The notes below the pieces were generated by a model. The model was not told the DNA's origin. It did no database searches and saw only the letters and a program-made list of their open reading frames with translations. A program made the position numbers and the translations under genes. From Sporosarcina sp. ZBG7A (GTDB lineage Bacteria; Bacillota; Bacilli; Bacillales_A; Planococcaceae): 64,000 nt of DNA. Numbering within the stretch: the stretch's first letter is position 1; every line of letters begins with the position of its first letter. The stretch lies in assembly GCF_000813425.1 (NCBI RefSeq), contig NZ_JWIB01000007.1:112232-176231 (forward strand). The letters run 5' to 3'. Positions 1-8,037 of the stretch are shown in pieces.

Positions 1-1
1 A

Positions 2-697
2 CTTAACATCCCTATGTTCATCATAGGATGGCGCATGCTCGGAAAGCGTATATTCACCTATACCGTCGTAGGGACAATTGCCGTCTCTGTTTTTCTAAAG
101 GTGTTCATGAAGTATCAAATCGATATCCATCTTGAGGGAGACATGTTCCTTGTATCGTTATTCGCAGGTATCTTTATCGGTGTGGGACTTGGAATCATCT
201 TTAGATTCGGAGGTACTACAGGTGGTGTAGACATTATTGCGCGGCTCGCCCAAATCCATTGGGGATGGAGCATTGGGAAAACGATGTTCATGTTCGATGC
301 TGTGGTTATTCTGGTCTCTTGGTATGTGTATCTAGATCATCGTTCAGTCATGTACACGCTAGTTGCGTTATTTGTCGGTGCTCGAGTCATTGACTTTGTT
401 CAAGAGGGCGCATATGCCGCAAGAGGGGCGTTTATCATCTCGGATCATCAAGATGCGATTGCAACTAAGATTGCTCTTGAGATGGACCGTGGAGTGACAG
501 TGTTTAAAGGGTATGGCCACTTCACAAAAGCGGATCGTAGTATTTTGTACTGTGTCATCGCGAAGAACGAAATTATGAGGATGAAGAATATTATCACCTC
601 AATCGATCCACATGCATTTGTCTCCGTTTCTGATGTCCATGATGTGATGGGAGAAGGCTTCACGTTAGACGATAAGAAACAACCGATTCCAAGATGA
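2..697 (+). CDS. YitT/YpjC-family membrane protein, 5'-truncated by the window edge
   Basis: The reading frame is open back to base 2 and has no ribosome binding site before its first ATG at base 14. The true start therefore lies outside the window. About 231 residues are visible; full family members are usually near 280-290. The visible part has several hydrophobic helices, including a glycine-rich one followed by the family-typical FGGTTGGVDI segment. The last 80 residues form a soluble DUF2179-like domain with 'RGVTVFKGYGHFTK'. The family is an integral membrane group with no firmly assigned transport substrate. Its place beside ypjA and qcr matches ypjC of Bacillus. It converges on the zinc peptidase gene across a shared terminator. 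Confidence 0.85.
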   Translation, partial: LNIPMFIIGWRMLGKRIFTYTVVGTIAVSVFLKVFMKYQIDIHLEGDMFLVSLFAGIFIGVGLGIIFRFGGTTGGVDIIARLAQIHWGWSIGKTMFMFDAVVILVSWYVYLDHRSVMYTLVALFVGARVIDFVQEGAYAARGAFIISDHQDAIATKIALEMDRGVTVFKGYGHFTKADRSILYCVIAKNEIMRMKNIITSIDPHAFVSVSDVHDVMGEGFTLDDKKQPIPR

Positions 698-736
698 AAA
701 ATGCCCTACGCTAAAATTTAGCGTGGGCATTTTTTT
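698..736. terminator. Bidirectional terminator between YitT gene and zinc peptidase gene
   Basis: The inverted repeat ATGCCC-ACGCTAAA / TTTAGCGT-GGGCAT is flanked by A-rich sequence on the left and a T7 run on the right. It can terminate the plus-strand YitT transcript and also serve the convergent minus-strand gene. Confidence 0.85.
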
Positions 737-738
737 GT

Positions 739-1410
739 TTAGTCACGGTTTAAGAAAATTGTTACAAGACGTAGCAATTCAAGTACAGCAACAGCAGCTG
801 CTGCAACGTATGTCATTGCGGCTGCACTTAAAACTTTTTTCGCGTGGGGTTCTTCTTCGTTTCGAATGATCCCTAGCTCAACAATTTGAGTCATCGCTCT
901 ACTCGAGGCATTGAACTCTACTGGAAGCGTGACAATCTGGAATACCACTCCGACTGCCATCATGATGATTCCGATTCCGAGTAAACTGTTCATGCTTGAG
1001 AAAATCAGACCCGCCATGATAAATAACCAACTTGCGTTAGAAGTGATTCCAGCTACAGGAGCGAGGCGATGTCTAAATCTAAGGAACGCATAAGCTTCCT
1101 TGTCTTGGATGGCGTGACCGACTTCGTGAGCGGCTACAGCTGTTCCAGCGACAGATGCCTCGTGATAGTTTTGACTCGATAATGCAACGATTTTAGTTAC
1201 TGGATTGTAGTGATCGCTCAAAACTCCTTGAGTTTCTACGACTTTTACATCTTGTAGGCCATTGTGGTCTAAGATTAGACGAGCGACTTGTGCACCAGTC
1301 ATTCCAGATGTTGAACGAACTTTTGAATACTTGTTATACGTACTTTTTACTTTGAACTGTGCATACAATGGCAACAAAATTATGATGCCTAAATACACTA
1401 AGAAATTCAA
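739..1410 (-). CDS. Membrane neutral zinc metallopeptidase (YugP-like)
   Basis: The 223-residue product belongs to the Zn_peptidase_2/YugP family. An N-terminal membrane helix (about residues 2-18) is followed by a soluble part with the zinc motif HEVGH at residues 95-99, so H95 and H99 are ligands and E96 is the catalytic base. E165, in the conserved 'LPVEFNASSRA' segment, is the likely third ligand. Two further hydrophobic stretches lie at about 128-160 and 199-220. The start is TTG, preceded by a GGTGAGG Shine-Dalgarno. The physiological substrate is not established. In Bacillus subtilis yugP lies elsewhere, so its presence beside ypjA is a local difference. Confidence 0.85.
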   Translation of the reverse strand: MNFLVYLGIIILLPLYAQFKVKSTYNKYSKVRSTSGMTGAQVARLILDHNGLQDVKVVETQGVLSDHYNPVTKIVALSSQNYHEASVAGTAVAAHEVGHAIQDKEAYAFLRFRHRLAPVAGITSNASWLFIMAGLIFSSMNSLLGIGIIMMAVGVVFQIVTLPVEFNASSRAMTQIVELGIIRNEEEPHAKKVLSAAAMTYVAAAAVAVLELLRLVTIFLNRD

Positions 1411-1477
1411 CGGTCCTCACCCTTTCCCTACTCCCTATTCTAGTGTGCTTGAAAGTGACTCGCAACTTTTAAGATAC

Positions 1478-2086
1478 TTATTGGATTAGCTCTGTTACAA
1501 TTTTATGACGACGCTTCCAATTCCATACCGCAAGTAAAATACAAACAATGGATAACCAAAACGTGAAGTAGCCTATGGTATCCATCATCTTCATCAGGTC
1601 CCCATAGATTGGCATCTGTCCAAAGACATAATCGATTACGTCATTATGCAACGTCCAAACAGCGGCTATTAAAATCGAAATCATCCCGAATTTGTACTTA
1701 TTCCAATACAATACTCCCTGAAGAGCCATCGCCCCATGTGAAATAACAAGCATCCATCCAGCAGGACCAATTGAGCCCACTTCGTTCAATGTCAGCAGAT
1801 TCATAACTACAGCCCATATCCCATATTTCACAAGAGTAATGAGAGCGAGAGCTTCAAACAATTTGAAATTCGTATTCAGTAACCAGCCGATGATAGCAAA
1901 GCAGAAAAACAAACTGGCGGTCGGGCTGTCGGGTACGAATATCCAATAAATCGGATCTGTGATTTCAAGTTGCCACATGTACCAATCATACCCGTATACA
2001 GTTCCAATGATATTGATGAACAATAAAATCCATAGGAACGATTTGTTGAACAGAATCATTCGTATCCAAGTTAGTGCAAATTGCAT
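1478..2086 (-). CDS. ypjA: DUF1405 membrane protein YpjA
   Basis: This is an integral membrane protein with about six hydrophobic segments, and it resembles YpjA (DUF1405), which has no proven function. The frame could start at base 2116. That ATG sits just after the T-run of the qcrC terminator and has no ribosome site. The ATG at 2086 has GGAGTGAAGGG at good spacing and gives about 202 residues starting MQFALTWIRMILF, so I prefer it. The protein has a conserved-looking core around 'ISHGAMALQGVLYWNKYKFG'. The gene follows qcrABC, as in Bacillus, and is probably read partly by read-through of that terminator. Confidence 0.8.
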   Translation of the reverse strand: MQFALTWIRMILFNKSFLWILLFINIIGTVYGYDWYMWQLEITDPIYWIFVPDSPTASLFFCFAIIGWLLNTNFKLFEALALITLVKYGIWAVVMNLLTLNEVGSIGPAGWMLVISHGAMALQGVLYWNKYKFGMISILIAAVWTLHNDVIDYVFGQMPIYGDLMKMMDTIGYFTFWLSIVCILLAVWNWKRRHKIVTELIQ

Positions 2087-2127
2087 ACCCTTCACTCCAT
2101 ACATTGCAGAATCCATTTATATGTATC

Positions 2128-2156
2128 AAAAAAGGAGTCAGTTTCCTGACTCCTTT
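2128..2156 (-). terminator. Intrinsic terminator after qcrC
   Basis: On the minus strand AAGGAGTCAG, a short loop and CTGACTCCTT are followed by a T-run. The hairpin starts right after the qcrC stop and ends the qcrABC transcript before ypjA. Confidence 0.8.
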
Positions 2157-2159
2157 AAG

Positions 2160-2924
2160 TTATTCTTTTCCTAGATTCGAGATGAACTCAGCCATAGTCG
2201 CCAAGTCTTCGTCTGAACCTTCCCATTGACCTGCAGGCATTGTACCAATACCATCATGGGCGATTTTTTCAATTTCTTCTGGTGAAAGTCCAGTATCTGT
2301 TAGTGGAAGACCCAATCCACCTTGGAACTGATCACCGTGACAGCCAATACAACTAGAACCCTGATAGAGCTCATATCCTGGGGCAGTTTCATCGAATTCA
2401 ACCTCTTCAACGATTTTACCCTGTGCTGCCGCTTTTTCCCAGTCATGGTTAGCAACTGATTCCCATGTTAGGTAGAAGATAGCTGCGAAAGCTAAAAGCA
2501 TAAAGCCTGTTGGCAACGGACGTTTCCATGGACGACGTTCTTTAGAAGTATCCATGAATGGAACGAGCATAAGTGCACCAACAGCAAGTCCTGGAACCAC
2601 GATAGCTCCAATGACGTTAAATGGACCGGATGCAAATTCATACTTCAGCAACTGGTACATAAACAAGAAATACCAGTCAGGAAGAGGAATATATGTCGTA
2701 TCGGTCGGATCCGCTTGTCGCTCAAGCGGTGATGGATGCGCTAATGTAATAATCAAATACCCAGTTAAGAAAATTGCTCCAATCATCCACTCTTTCAAGA
2801 GGAAGTTTGGCCAGAAGGCTTCCGTCTTACCCGGATATTCGGAATAGTCTTTAGGTGTGTTGGACATTCTATTCGTTTTAATACGTGAATCTCCAACGAA
2901 TTTCATACCTTTTCCGTGCTGCAT
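2160..2924 (-). CDS. qcrC: Menaquinol-cytochrome c reductase, cytochrome b subunit IV/cytochrome c fusion
   Basis: This is the third subunit of the bc-type menaquinol oxidoreductase. In the 254 residues, the first part corresponds to subunit IV, with membrane helices at about 45-62, 101-124 and 139-154 and the PDWYFLF quinone-site motif near residue 82. The C-terminal domain is a cytochrome c with the heme motif CIGCH at 192-196 and a likely axial Met at 219 in 'GTMPAG'. This subunit IV/cytochrome c fusion is typical of Bacillus. The ATG start follows GGAGGGAACAAG. The gene is last in qcrA-qcrB-qcrC and depends on cytochrome c maturation, for which resABC are in this window. Confidence 0.95.
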   Translation of the reverse strand: MQHGKGMKFVGDSRIKTNRMSNTPKDYSEYPGKTEAFWPNFLLKEWMIGAIFLTGYLIITLAHPSPLERQADPTDTTYIPLPDWYFLFMYQLLKYEFASGPFNVIGAIVVPGLAVGALMLVPFMDTSKERRPWKRPLPTGFMLLAFAAIFYLTWESVANHDWEKAAAQGKIVEEVEFDETAPGYELYQGSSCIGCHGDQFQGGLGLPLTDTGLSPEEIEKIAHDGIGTMPAGQWEGSDEDLATMAEFISNLGKE

Positions 2925-2966
2925 CTTGTTCCCTCCTTAGTGAGAAATCAAGGATTTCCTTATATT

Positions 2967-3641
2967 TTACAATGGTCCGGAAATACCTTGTCTTCTGATC
3001 ATGATAAAGTGTGCTGCGAGCAATCCAAGAAGTGCTGCAGGCAGGAAGAATACGTGGATCGCAAAGAAACGCGTTAGCGTTTGTGCTCCAAGAATCGTAG
3101 CATCACCTGCAAGAAGGATCTTAATCCACTCACCTATAAACGGAACAGAAGCTGCAATCTCAATTCCTACTTTTGTAGCAAATAGTGCTTTCATATCCCA
3201 TGGCAATAAGTATCCAGTGAATCCAAGACCTAAGATGACAACGAACAATAGTACGCCGACAACCCAGTTCAATTCACGAGGCTTTTTATAGGCACCTGTG
3301 AAGAATACACGTAATGTATGTAGGAACATCATTACAATTACGAGAGAGGCTCCCCAGTGGTGCATACCACGCACGATTTCTCCGTATGCAACTTCATTTT
3401 GAAGATAATAAACGGATTTCCAAGCATTTTCAATATCTGGAGTGTAATACATCGTTAGGAACATACCAGATAAGATTTGGATTACCGTGACGAAGAATGT
3501 CAATCCTCCGAAACAATAGATGAATGCAGAAAAATGATGTGCGGGGTTTACGTGTTCAGGTACTTCATGATCAGCGATATCGCGCCAAATAGGAGTGATA
3601 TCAAGCCGTTCATCGACCCAATCATAAATTTTGTTCATCAA
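2967..3641 (-). CDS. qcrB: Menaquinol-cytochrome c reductase cytochrome b6 subunit
   Basis: The 224-residue, four-helix cytochrome b6 subunit binds the two transmembrane b hemes and takes part in menaquinol oxidation. Heme-ligand histidines are visible at about residues 94/95, 108, 196 and 211 (for example RGMHHWGASL and FFAIHVFFLPA). Cys43 in 'IYCFGG' matches the cysteine that covalently holds the extra heme in b6-type proteins, including Bacillus QcrB. Translation may start at TTG 3641 (GGGGGT at 9 bases) or the adjacent ATG at 3638. I keep TTG because the family length is 224. It lies between qcrA and qcrC in one operon. Confidence 0.95.
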   Translation of the reverse strand: MMNKIYDWVDERLDITPIWRDIADHEVPEHVNPAHHFSAFIYCFGGLTFFVTVIQILSGMFLTMYYTPDIENAWKSVYYLQNEVAYGEIVRGMHHWGASLVIVMMFLHTLRVFFTGAYKKPRELNWVVGVLLFVVILGLGFTGYLLPWDMKALFATKVGIEIAASVPFIGEWIKILLAGDATILGAQTLTRFFAIHVFFLPAALLGLLAAHFIMIRRQGISGPL

Positions 3642-3663
3642 TTTGATTGTACCCCCTGACTAA

Positions 3664-4167
3664 TTAGACTAATGTGTTCGGCATTGTTTTACCGAGGTGG
3701 ACATAACCGTCAATAACTTCCACTTCATACTGGTCAAGTGGACCCAATGGTGGAGTTCCAGCTACGTTTTTACCATTTTTTTCATAACGACCTGCATGGC
3801 ATGGACAGAAATACTGATTAGGATGCGTATCGTCGCCTGCCCAGTTCACAGTACAGCCTAGGTGTTTACAAACAGGGGATAGTGCGATAATTTTATCGCC
3901 ATCTCTATAGACCCAAGCAGTGTTTGAAACGTCTGATTTGTACCAAGCATCTTTACGGTCTTTGATCGTATAATCGACACGAACTGGCGTTTCAGTCACA
4001 TCATCCGCTTTTTGTTCAGTAGGGATATAATCTCCACCATCCGCTGATGCTAATACCGGGTCAATTGCAAAGCGAATCATCGGCATTGCTGCTGCTGAAA
4101 CCATGAATCCACCGACACCCATCAATGTGTAGTTAAGGAATTGGCGTCTAGACACTTTGCTGCTCAT
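3664..4167 (-). CDS. qcrA: Menaquinol-cytochrome c reductase Rieske iron-sulfur subunit
   Basis: This 167-residue Rieske protein moves electrons from menaquinol to cytochrome c. The N-terminus carries a twin-arginine motif (SRRQFL, residues 6-11) followed by a hydrophobic anchor, which suggests Tat-dependent insertion. The 2Fe-2S ligands are C100 and H102 in 'CKHLGC' and C121 and H124 in 'CPCH'. C105 and C123 can form the usual disulfide. The ATG at 4167 follows GGAGGGAAATGA. It is the first gene of qcrABC and has its own promoter in the 186-base gap upstream, where ResD-like boxes also occur. Confidence 0.95.
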   Translation of the reverse strand: MSSKVSRRQFLNYTLMGVGGFMVSAAAMPMIRFAIDPVLASADGGDYIPTEQKADDVTETPVRVDYTIKDRKDAWYKSDVSNTAWVYRDGDKIIALSPVCKHLGCTVNWAGDDTHPNQYFCPCHAGRYEKNGKNVAGTPPLGPLDQYEVEVIDGYVHLGKTMPNTLV

Positions 4168-4241
4168 TCATTTCCCTCCTCTTACTCCAAAGTCAGTCCA
4201 ACGGACATACTTTTGCTAATTGTTAATACTAGGACATATCT

Positions 4242-4270
4242 ATAATATCCTACCACCACTTGAAATTCAA
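4242..4270 (-). promoter_or_regulatory. Candidate sigma-A promoter of qcrABC
   Basis: On the minus strand TTGAAT (4270-4265) and TATTAT (4247-4242) are separated by exactly 17 bases. They lie about 75-105 bases upstream of the qcrA start. The match to TTGACA/TATAAT is 4/6 and 5/6, which suits an activated promoter. Confidence 0.5.
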
Positions 4271-4294
4271 CGTTGCATTTAAATGCGTTTTCTG

Positions 4295-4337
4295 TTTGTG
4301 AACAAATAATGAATTTTTCTCAGTTACAATTCACAAA
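4295..4337 (-). promoter_or_regulatory. ResD-like boxes upstream of qcrABC
   Basis: TTTGTGAAT, the consensus reported for Bacillus ResD, occurs on the minus strand at 4337-4329. A palindromic TTTGTGAACAAA lies at 4295-4306. They fall about 60 and 95 bases upstream of the inferred transcription start, where a response regulator activator would bind. ResDE dependence of qcrABC is known in B. subtilis; binding here is inferred. Confidence 0.45.
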
Positions 4338-4353
4338 TCCTTCTATTAATCGC

Positions 4354-4800
4354 CTATTTTATCCATTCTTCCGTAAACCGCGGCAGTAGCTGCTTTAATT
4401 GGTCTTCCAAAATGGATTGTTTTAACCGATCATCCATATTTTCAATCGGAATGGAAGGCAACCATAACACTTTTTCTTGAATGTCAATGCTTGTCCATGC
4501 AGAATCCGTTGTAACATAAAAAACGTGTTTAAATGGGGATTTTGTTAAGTCTGTTGAAAGCATTCCACCGAATTGCTGAATGTCCATTGAAGGTGTGTAA
4601 GCAAAAGGGGGTGCTACCATGATTCTCCCTTTAAACTGTAATTCAATATAGTCTACTAAGTTCATTAAAAAGTCTGTTGAGGATGCGCTTGCTTTCATCC
4701 TCTCTTCAACTGTTTCAACTTTTATAAGAGGGACGACCAACGTATCTATGTATTCTTTTTGTTGCAAAAACAGATTCATATCTGAAGCATTCCAATTCAT
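4354..4800 (-). CDS. ypiF: DUF2487 protein YpiF
   Basis: This soluble protein of about 148 residues resembles Bacillus YpiF (DUF2487), a family without a defined biochemical role. I see no membrane segment, signal peptide or recognisable catalytic motif. The middle contains 'MVAPPFAYTPS', which looks like a conserved core of the family. The frame extends to TTG at 4809, but ATG 4800 is 9 bases after GGAAAGG and is preferred. It follows ypiB after a 48-base gap and is probably the last gene of the aroC-to-ypiF transcription unit, just before the qcr promoter. Confidence 0.75.
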   Translation of the reverse strand: MNWNASDMNLFLQQKEYIDTLVVPLIKVETVEERMKASASSTDFLMNLVDYIELQFKGRIMVAPPFAYTPSMDIQQFGGMLSTDLTKSPFKHVFYVTTDSAWTSIDIQEKVLWLPSIPIENMDDRLKQSILEDQLKQLLPRFTEEWIK

Positions 4801-4848
4801 TGTATCCAACCTTTCCTAGTGAAGAATGACTCCATCACATTGATGGAG

Positions 4849-5403
4849 TCACCGCTCTTCAAATACTTTCAACTCGTTCAACATCGCTGATAAAGCCAAA
4901 AATTGTTTCTCATCATTTGCATCAAGGGCTTCATCTACATACTTCATCAATGTTTCTTTAGTCATCGTTGTTACACTTTCATGTAACAACTGTTTTGCAA
5001 TCTGTCGATCCCGCTCACTGACTTGCTGATCCATTGGAAAATACGGATTCTCTTCAAGCACACTCGCATAATGTGGCGAGCTGTTGCTCTTTAGGAAGTT
5101 AAGCTGAATGAACATTTTTTCATCCGGATGCAAACGCAAATCATGAAACGATTTCTCCGCATCTGTTGTCATTAGACTCCCTTTGTAAAATCTGAAAGGC
5201 ACACCATTCGAGTCAGTTGTCGAAATCACCATCGCTCGCGGACAAAAATGTGCGTCGTTTGTAAAATGAACATTTCTCAAAATCTTCTCATGGCTTAATA
5301 AGTAATTCAAAATCCAGACACATTCCCGGCGCTTTAAACGATAGCGCTTTAAAAACCACCTAATGAAATCCTTTTTGGCAGCGACAGGAATCATGGCTTC
5401 CAT
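4849..5403 (-). CDS. ypiB: UPF0302/IDEAL-domain protein YpiB (ReoY homologue)
   Basis: The 184-residue protein has an N-terminal UPF0302 domain (about residues 5-120). Its C-terminus holds an IDEAL domain around 'YVDEALDANDEKQFLALS'. The Listeria homologue ReoY helps ClpCP degrade MurA, the enolpyruvyl transferase of peptidoglycan synthesis; a similar adaptor role here is inference. The ATG follows GGAGGCGTAAG, and the ribosome site overlaps the ypiA stop, so the two are translationally coupled. Its neighbour aroA encodes EPSP synthase, a structural relative of MurA. Confidence 0.85.
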   Translation of the reverse strand: MEAMIPVAAKKDFIRWFLKRYRLKRRECVWILNYLLSHEKILRNVHFTNDAHFCPRAMVISTTDSNGVPFRFYKGSLMTTDAEKSFHDLRLHPDEKMFIQLNFLKSNSSPHYASVLEENPYFPMDQQVSERDRQIAKQLLHESVTTMTKETLMKYVDEALDANDEKQFLALSAMLNELKVFEER

Positions 5404-5404
5404 C

Positions 5405-6676
5405 TTACGCCTCCTCTTCTTCCTGATCCTCTAGAAATGATGTCCATTCAGGATGATCCGGTACAAGCTTCACCAGTTCCTTTACAATGTTCATCGCTTC
5501 CGGTCGTTTCCCTTCTTCTAGTAGAAACTTAGCGTATCTTTCTAGAAATTCCGGATCTTCCTTCATGCCAGTGTATGCCTGAACGTAAGAATCGTATGCC
5601 TCCGCATAACGTTCTAGATTCTCCTCAGCATATGCTTTGAATGCAGCAAGTAAAGGGATTTCCAACTGTTCTTCAGATGCATCTTGAAGAAGTTCCAGTA
5701 GGTTATCGTGTTGTTCTCGTTGTTCGAACAAAGAAGCTAGTGAAATGCGAGCTTCTACGTACTCGGGATCTAAAGCTAGTGCATCTCCCAAATAGCGCTC
5801 TGCATCTTCAGGTAGACCTAGCTTCAGTGCAATTTTACCCGCCGCAAGATGCAGCTCTTTGTCGAATTCGTCTCTTCGTATCCCTTCTTTAAAGAAAGAG
5901 AACGCTTTTTCACTTTCATCTAGTAATAGACTTGCCTGCCCCGCCAGCATATATGCAGAAAAATAGTCAGGATCCATTTCAATTAACTGATCTAAATGAT
6001 TCAGCGCTGGTTGAGAATTTCCACTTTGGTATTGGCTATATGCTGCACCGAAAAGCGTGTCGGGATGTACATTCCCATGCTTTAGTAGAGACTCGTAATA
6101 AGGAACTGCTTCTTCATACGCACCACCGGCACTGTATGCTTCTGCAATCCGCGATTCAAGGGATGTGCCACCAACTTCATCGACTCCCCGTTCTCTCAGT
6201 TTCAAGTAAAGACGAACAGCTTCTGAATATTTACCACTCTCCAGCAGAAGTTCTGCTTTCGCAAAACGGATGACCGGCTCTTCTGGTGCAAGCTCTGCTG
6301 CTTCATCAATTTTAGATAATGCAACTTCTGCCATTCCAACCGTTTGATAATAATCGGCTAGCAATAAAAGTGCTTGCAGATACTCTTCTTCTTCTTTCTG
6401 TATATCCGTCAAGAGTAACAGCGCCTCGTCTTCTCTTCCCAACGCCATCATTGCTTCTGCTCGATCGATTTTCAGTTGACCTGCATCCGGCATGTGGGCG
6501 AGTAAAGCATCATATAACTGATCCGCTTGAGGAACGAGACCGTACTCCATTAGAAGAGTTGCACTGTCATAAACCGCATCAAACTCAGTGCTTTTCGAGA
6601 GTTGCTCAACCGTTTTTTCAATAGCTTGCAACTCGCCATTCATAATCATGTTTTCTAACTGTTGTACCTGCTCCAT
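5405..6676 (-). CDS. ypiA: Tetratricopeptide repeat protein YpiA
   Basis: The 423-residue acidic, all-helical protein is built of roughly ten to twelve TPR units. Typical W-less A/G/Y/A signatures occur throughout, for example 'GAAYSQYQSGNSQPALNHLDQ' near residue 210 and 'AERYLGDALALDPEYVEARI' near 290. It has no signal peptide or enzyme motif, so it is likely a cytoplasmic scaffold. YpiA lies between aroA and ypiB in Bacillus too; its partner proteins are not known to me. The gene starts at ATG with AAGGAG upstream and runs into ypiB with only a one-base gap. Confidence 0.85.
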   Translation of the reverse strand: MEQVQQLENMIMNGELQAIEKTVEQLSKSTEFDAVYDSATLLMEYGLVPQADQLYDALLAHMPDAGQLKIDRAEAMMALGREDEALLLLTDIQKEEEEYLQALLLLADYYQTVGMAEVALSKIDEAAELAPEEPVIRFAKAELLLESGKYSEAVRLYLKLRERGVDEVGGTSLESRIAEAYSAGGAYEEAVPYYESLLKHGNVHPDTLFGAAYSQYQSGNSQPALNHLDQLIEMDPDYFSAYMLAGQASLLLDESEKAFSFFKEGIRRDEFDKELHLAAGKIALKLGLPEDAERYLGDALALDPEYVEARISLASLFEQREQHDNLLELLQDASEEQLEIPLLAAFKAYAEENLERYAEAYDSYVQAYTGMKEDPEFLERYAKFLLEEGKRPEAMNIVKELVKLVPDHPEWTSFLEDQEEEEA

Positions 6677-6715
6677 AGTTTCTCCTTTTTTAACACGTTG
6701 TATACAATAAGTCCA

Positions 6716-8023
6716 TTAGTGTTTCGATCGAGTCAACGAATTAAGATGTTCGAAAAACCCAGGATAGGAAACATTAATACAGGAAGCATCTTCAATCTGT
6801 ACAGGCCCTTCAGTCACTAATGATGCAATGGCAGCCATCATTCCTAATCGATGATCACCGTGAGAGCTAAGTGTTGCACCATTTAGTTTTGTTGGACCTG
6901 TAACACGCATCCCGTCAGGCGTCGGTTCGATGGATGCACCTAGCTTTTGTAGTTCAGAGCAAACCGCTTCGATCCTGTCCGTCTCTTTCACCCGAAGTTC
7001 CTCAGCGTCCTTAATAATCGTGGTCCCTTTTGCTTGAGTTGCAAGTAATGCAATTACAGGTAACTCGTCAATCAATCTCGGTATTAGAGAACCACTAATT
7101 TCAATCGCACGTAAGTCGGAAGTTTCTACTGTGAGCTCTCCATAGGGTTCACCTTCCACTTCAACCTCATGCTCAATAGATACTTTAGCTCCCATCTCTT
7201 TCAATACATCTACAATCCCCGTGCGAGTGGGATTGAGTCCGACATCTTTAAAAGTAATGGAACTTCCCGGAACCATTGCCGCTGCACACATAAAAAAGGC
7301 AGCAGAAGAAATGTCGCCAGGCACTTTCACATCACACGCTTGTAAGGACTGTCCACCAACAATTGACACTGAGGTTCCTTCTGTTTGGACTTTCGCTCCA
7401 AACTGTTGAAGCATACGTTCAGTATGGTCACGTGAGATAGCTTTTTCAGTAACAACTGTCGTCCCATCTGCTGAAAAACCTGCAAATAATAGAGCGGATT
7501 TCACTTGTGCACTGGCAATAGGCATTTCATAAGACATGGCTTTGAGAGGAGAACCTTTCACCGTTAACGGTAACGTTCCTGCTACATGATCACTCTCAAA
7601 TTTAGCGTCCATTTCAGTCAATGGTGTTGTGACACGACGCATCGGTCGCTTACATAAGTAACGATCACCTGTAATTTCAGCAGTTACCTTCGATCCTGCG
7701 AGAATTCCTAGCAATAATCTAGCTGTGGTCCCGGAATTTCCAGCGTCCAATGCTTCATCCGGATTTTTCCACGCCGTGATTCCTGGACTTTTAACGGTTA
7801 CATTTGTTCCACTTCTCTCAATATTCACTCCGAGCTGGGAGAAAATACGGATTGTTGAAAGACAATCTTCGCCGGCAAGAAAACCACTTATATTCGTTGT
7901 ACCCTTTGCAATAGCACCGAGCATGACGGCGCGATGCGAAATCGATTTATCACCTGGAACTTGTAAAGTACCATTCAATGAGCCTCCTTCAAAGGAAGCT
8001 GTAATCTTATCTATTTTCTCCAT
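6716..8023 (-). CDS. aroA: 3-phosphoshikimate 1-carboxyvinyltransferase (EPSP synthase)
   Basis: The enzyme joins PEP to shikimate-3-phosphate in the sixth step of the shikimate pathway. The frame extends to TTG 8041, but ATG 8023 follows GGAGG by 8 bases, giving 435 residues. Numbered from that start, GDKS is at 24-27, GNSGTT near 96, SAQVK at 171-175, RDHTE at 198-202 and NPTR at 264-267. These four motifs (RDHTE, GDKS, SAQVK, NPTR) are the set used to define class II EPSP synthases. The tyrA stop lies 15 bases upstream of this start. The gene is called aroE in B. subtilis. Confidence 0.95.
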   Translation of the reverse strand: MEKIDKITASFEGGSLNGTLQVPGDKSISHRAVMLGAIAKGTTNISGFLAGEDCLSTIRIFSQLGVNIERSGTNVTVKSPGITAWKNPDEALDAGNSGTTARLLLGILAGSKVTAEITGDRYLCKRPMRRVTTPLTEMDAKFESDHVAGTLPLTVKGSPLKAMSYEMPIASAQVKSALLFAGFSADGTTVVTEKAISRDHTERMLQQFGAKVQTEGTSVSIVGGQSLQACDVKVPGDISSAAFFMCAAAMVPGSSITFKDVGLNPTRTGIVDVLKEMGAKVSIEHEVEVEGEPYGELTVETSDLRAIEISGSLIPRLIDELPVIALLATQAKGTTIIKDAEELRVKETDRIEAVCSELQKLGASIEPTPDGMRVTGPTKLNGATLSSHGDHRLGMMAAIASLVTEGPVQIEDASCINVSYPGFFEHLNSLTRSKH

Positions 8024-8037
8024 AAAAAGCGCCTCCG

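Noticed and set aside
5641..6624. Three plus-strand frames opposite ypiA
   Set aside because: They are antisense shadows of the acidic TPR gene, rich in Leu/His/Cys from reversed Glu/Ala codons, with no ribosome site.
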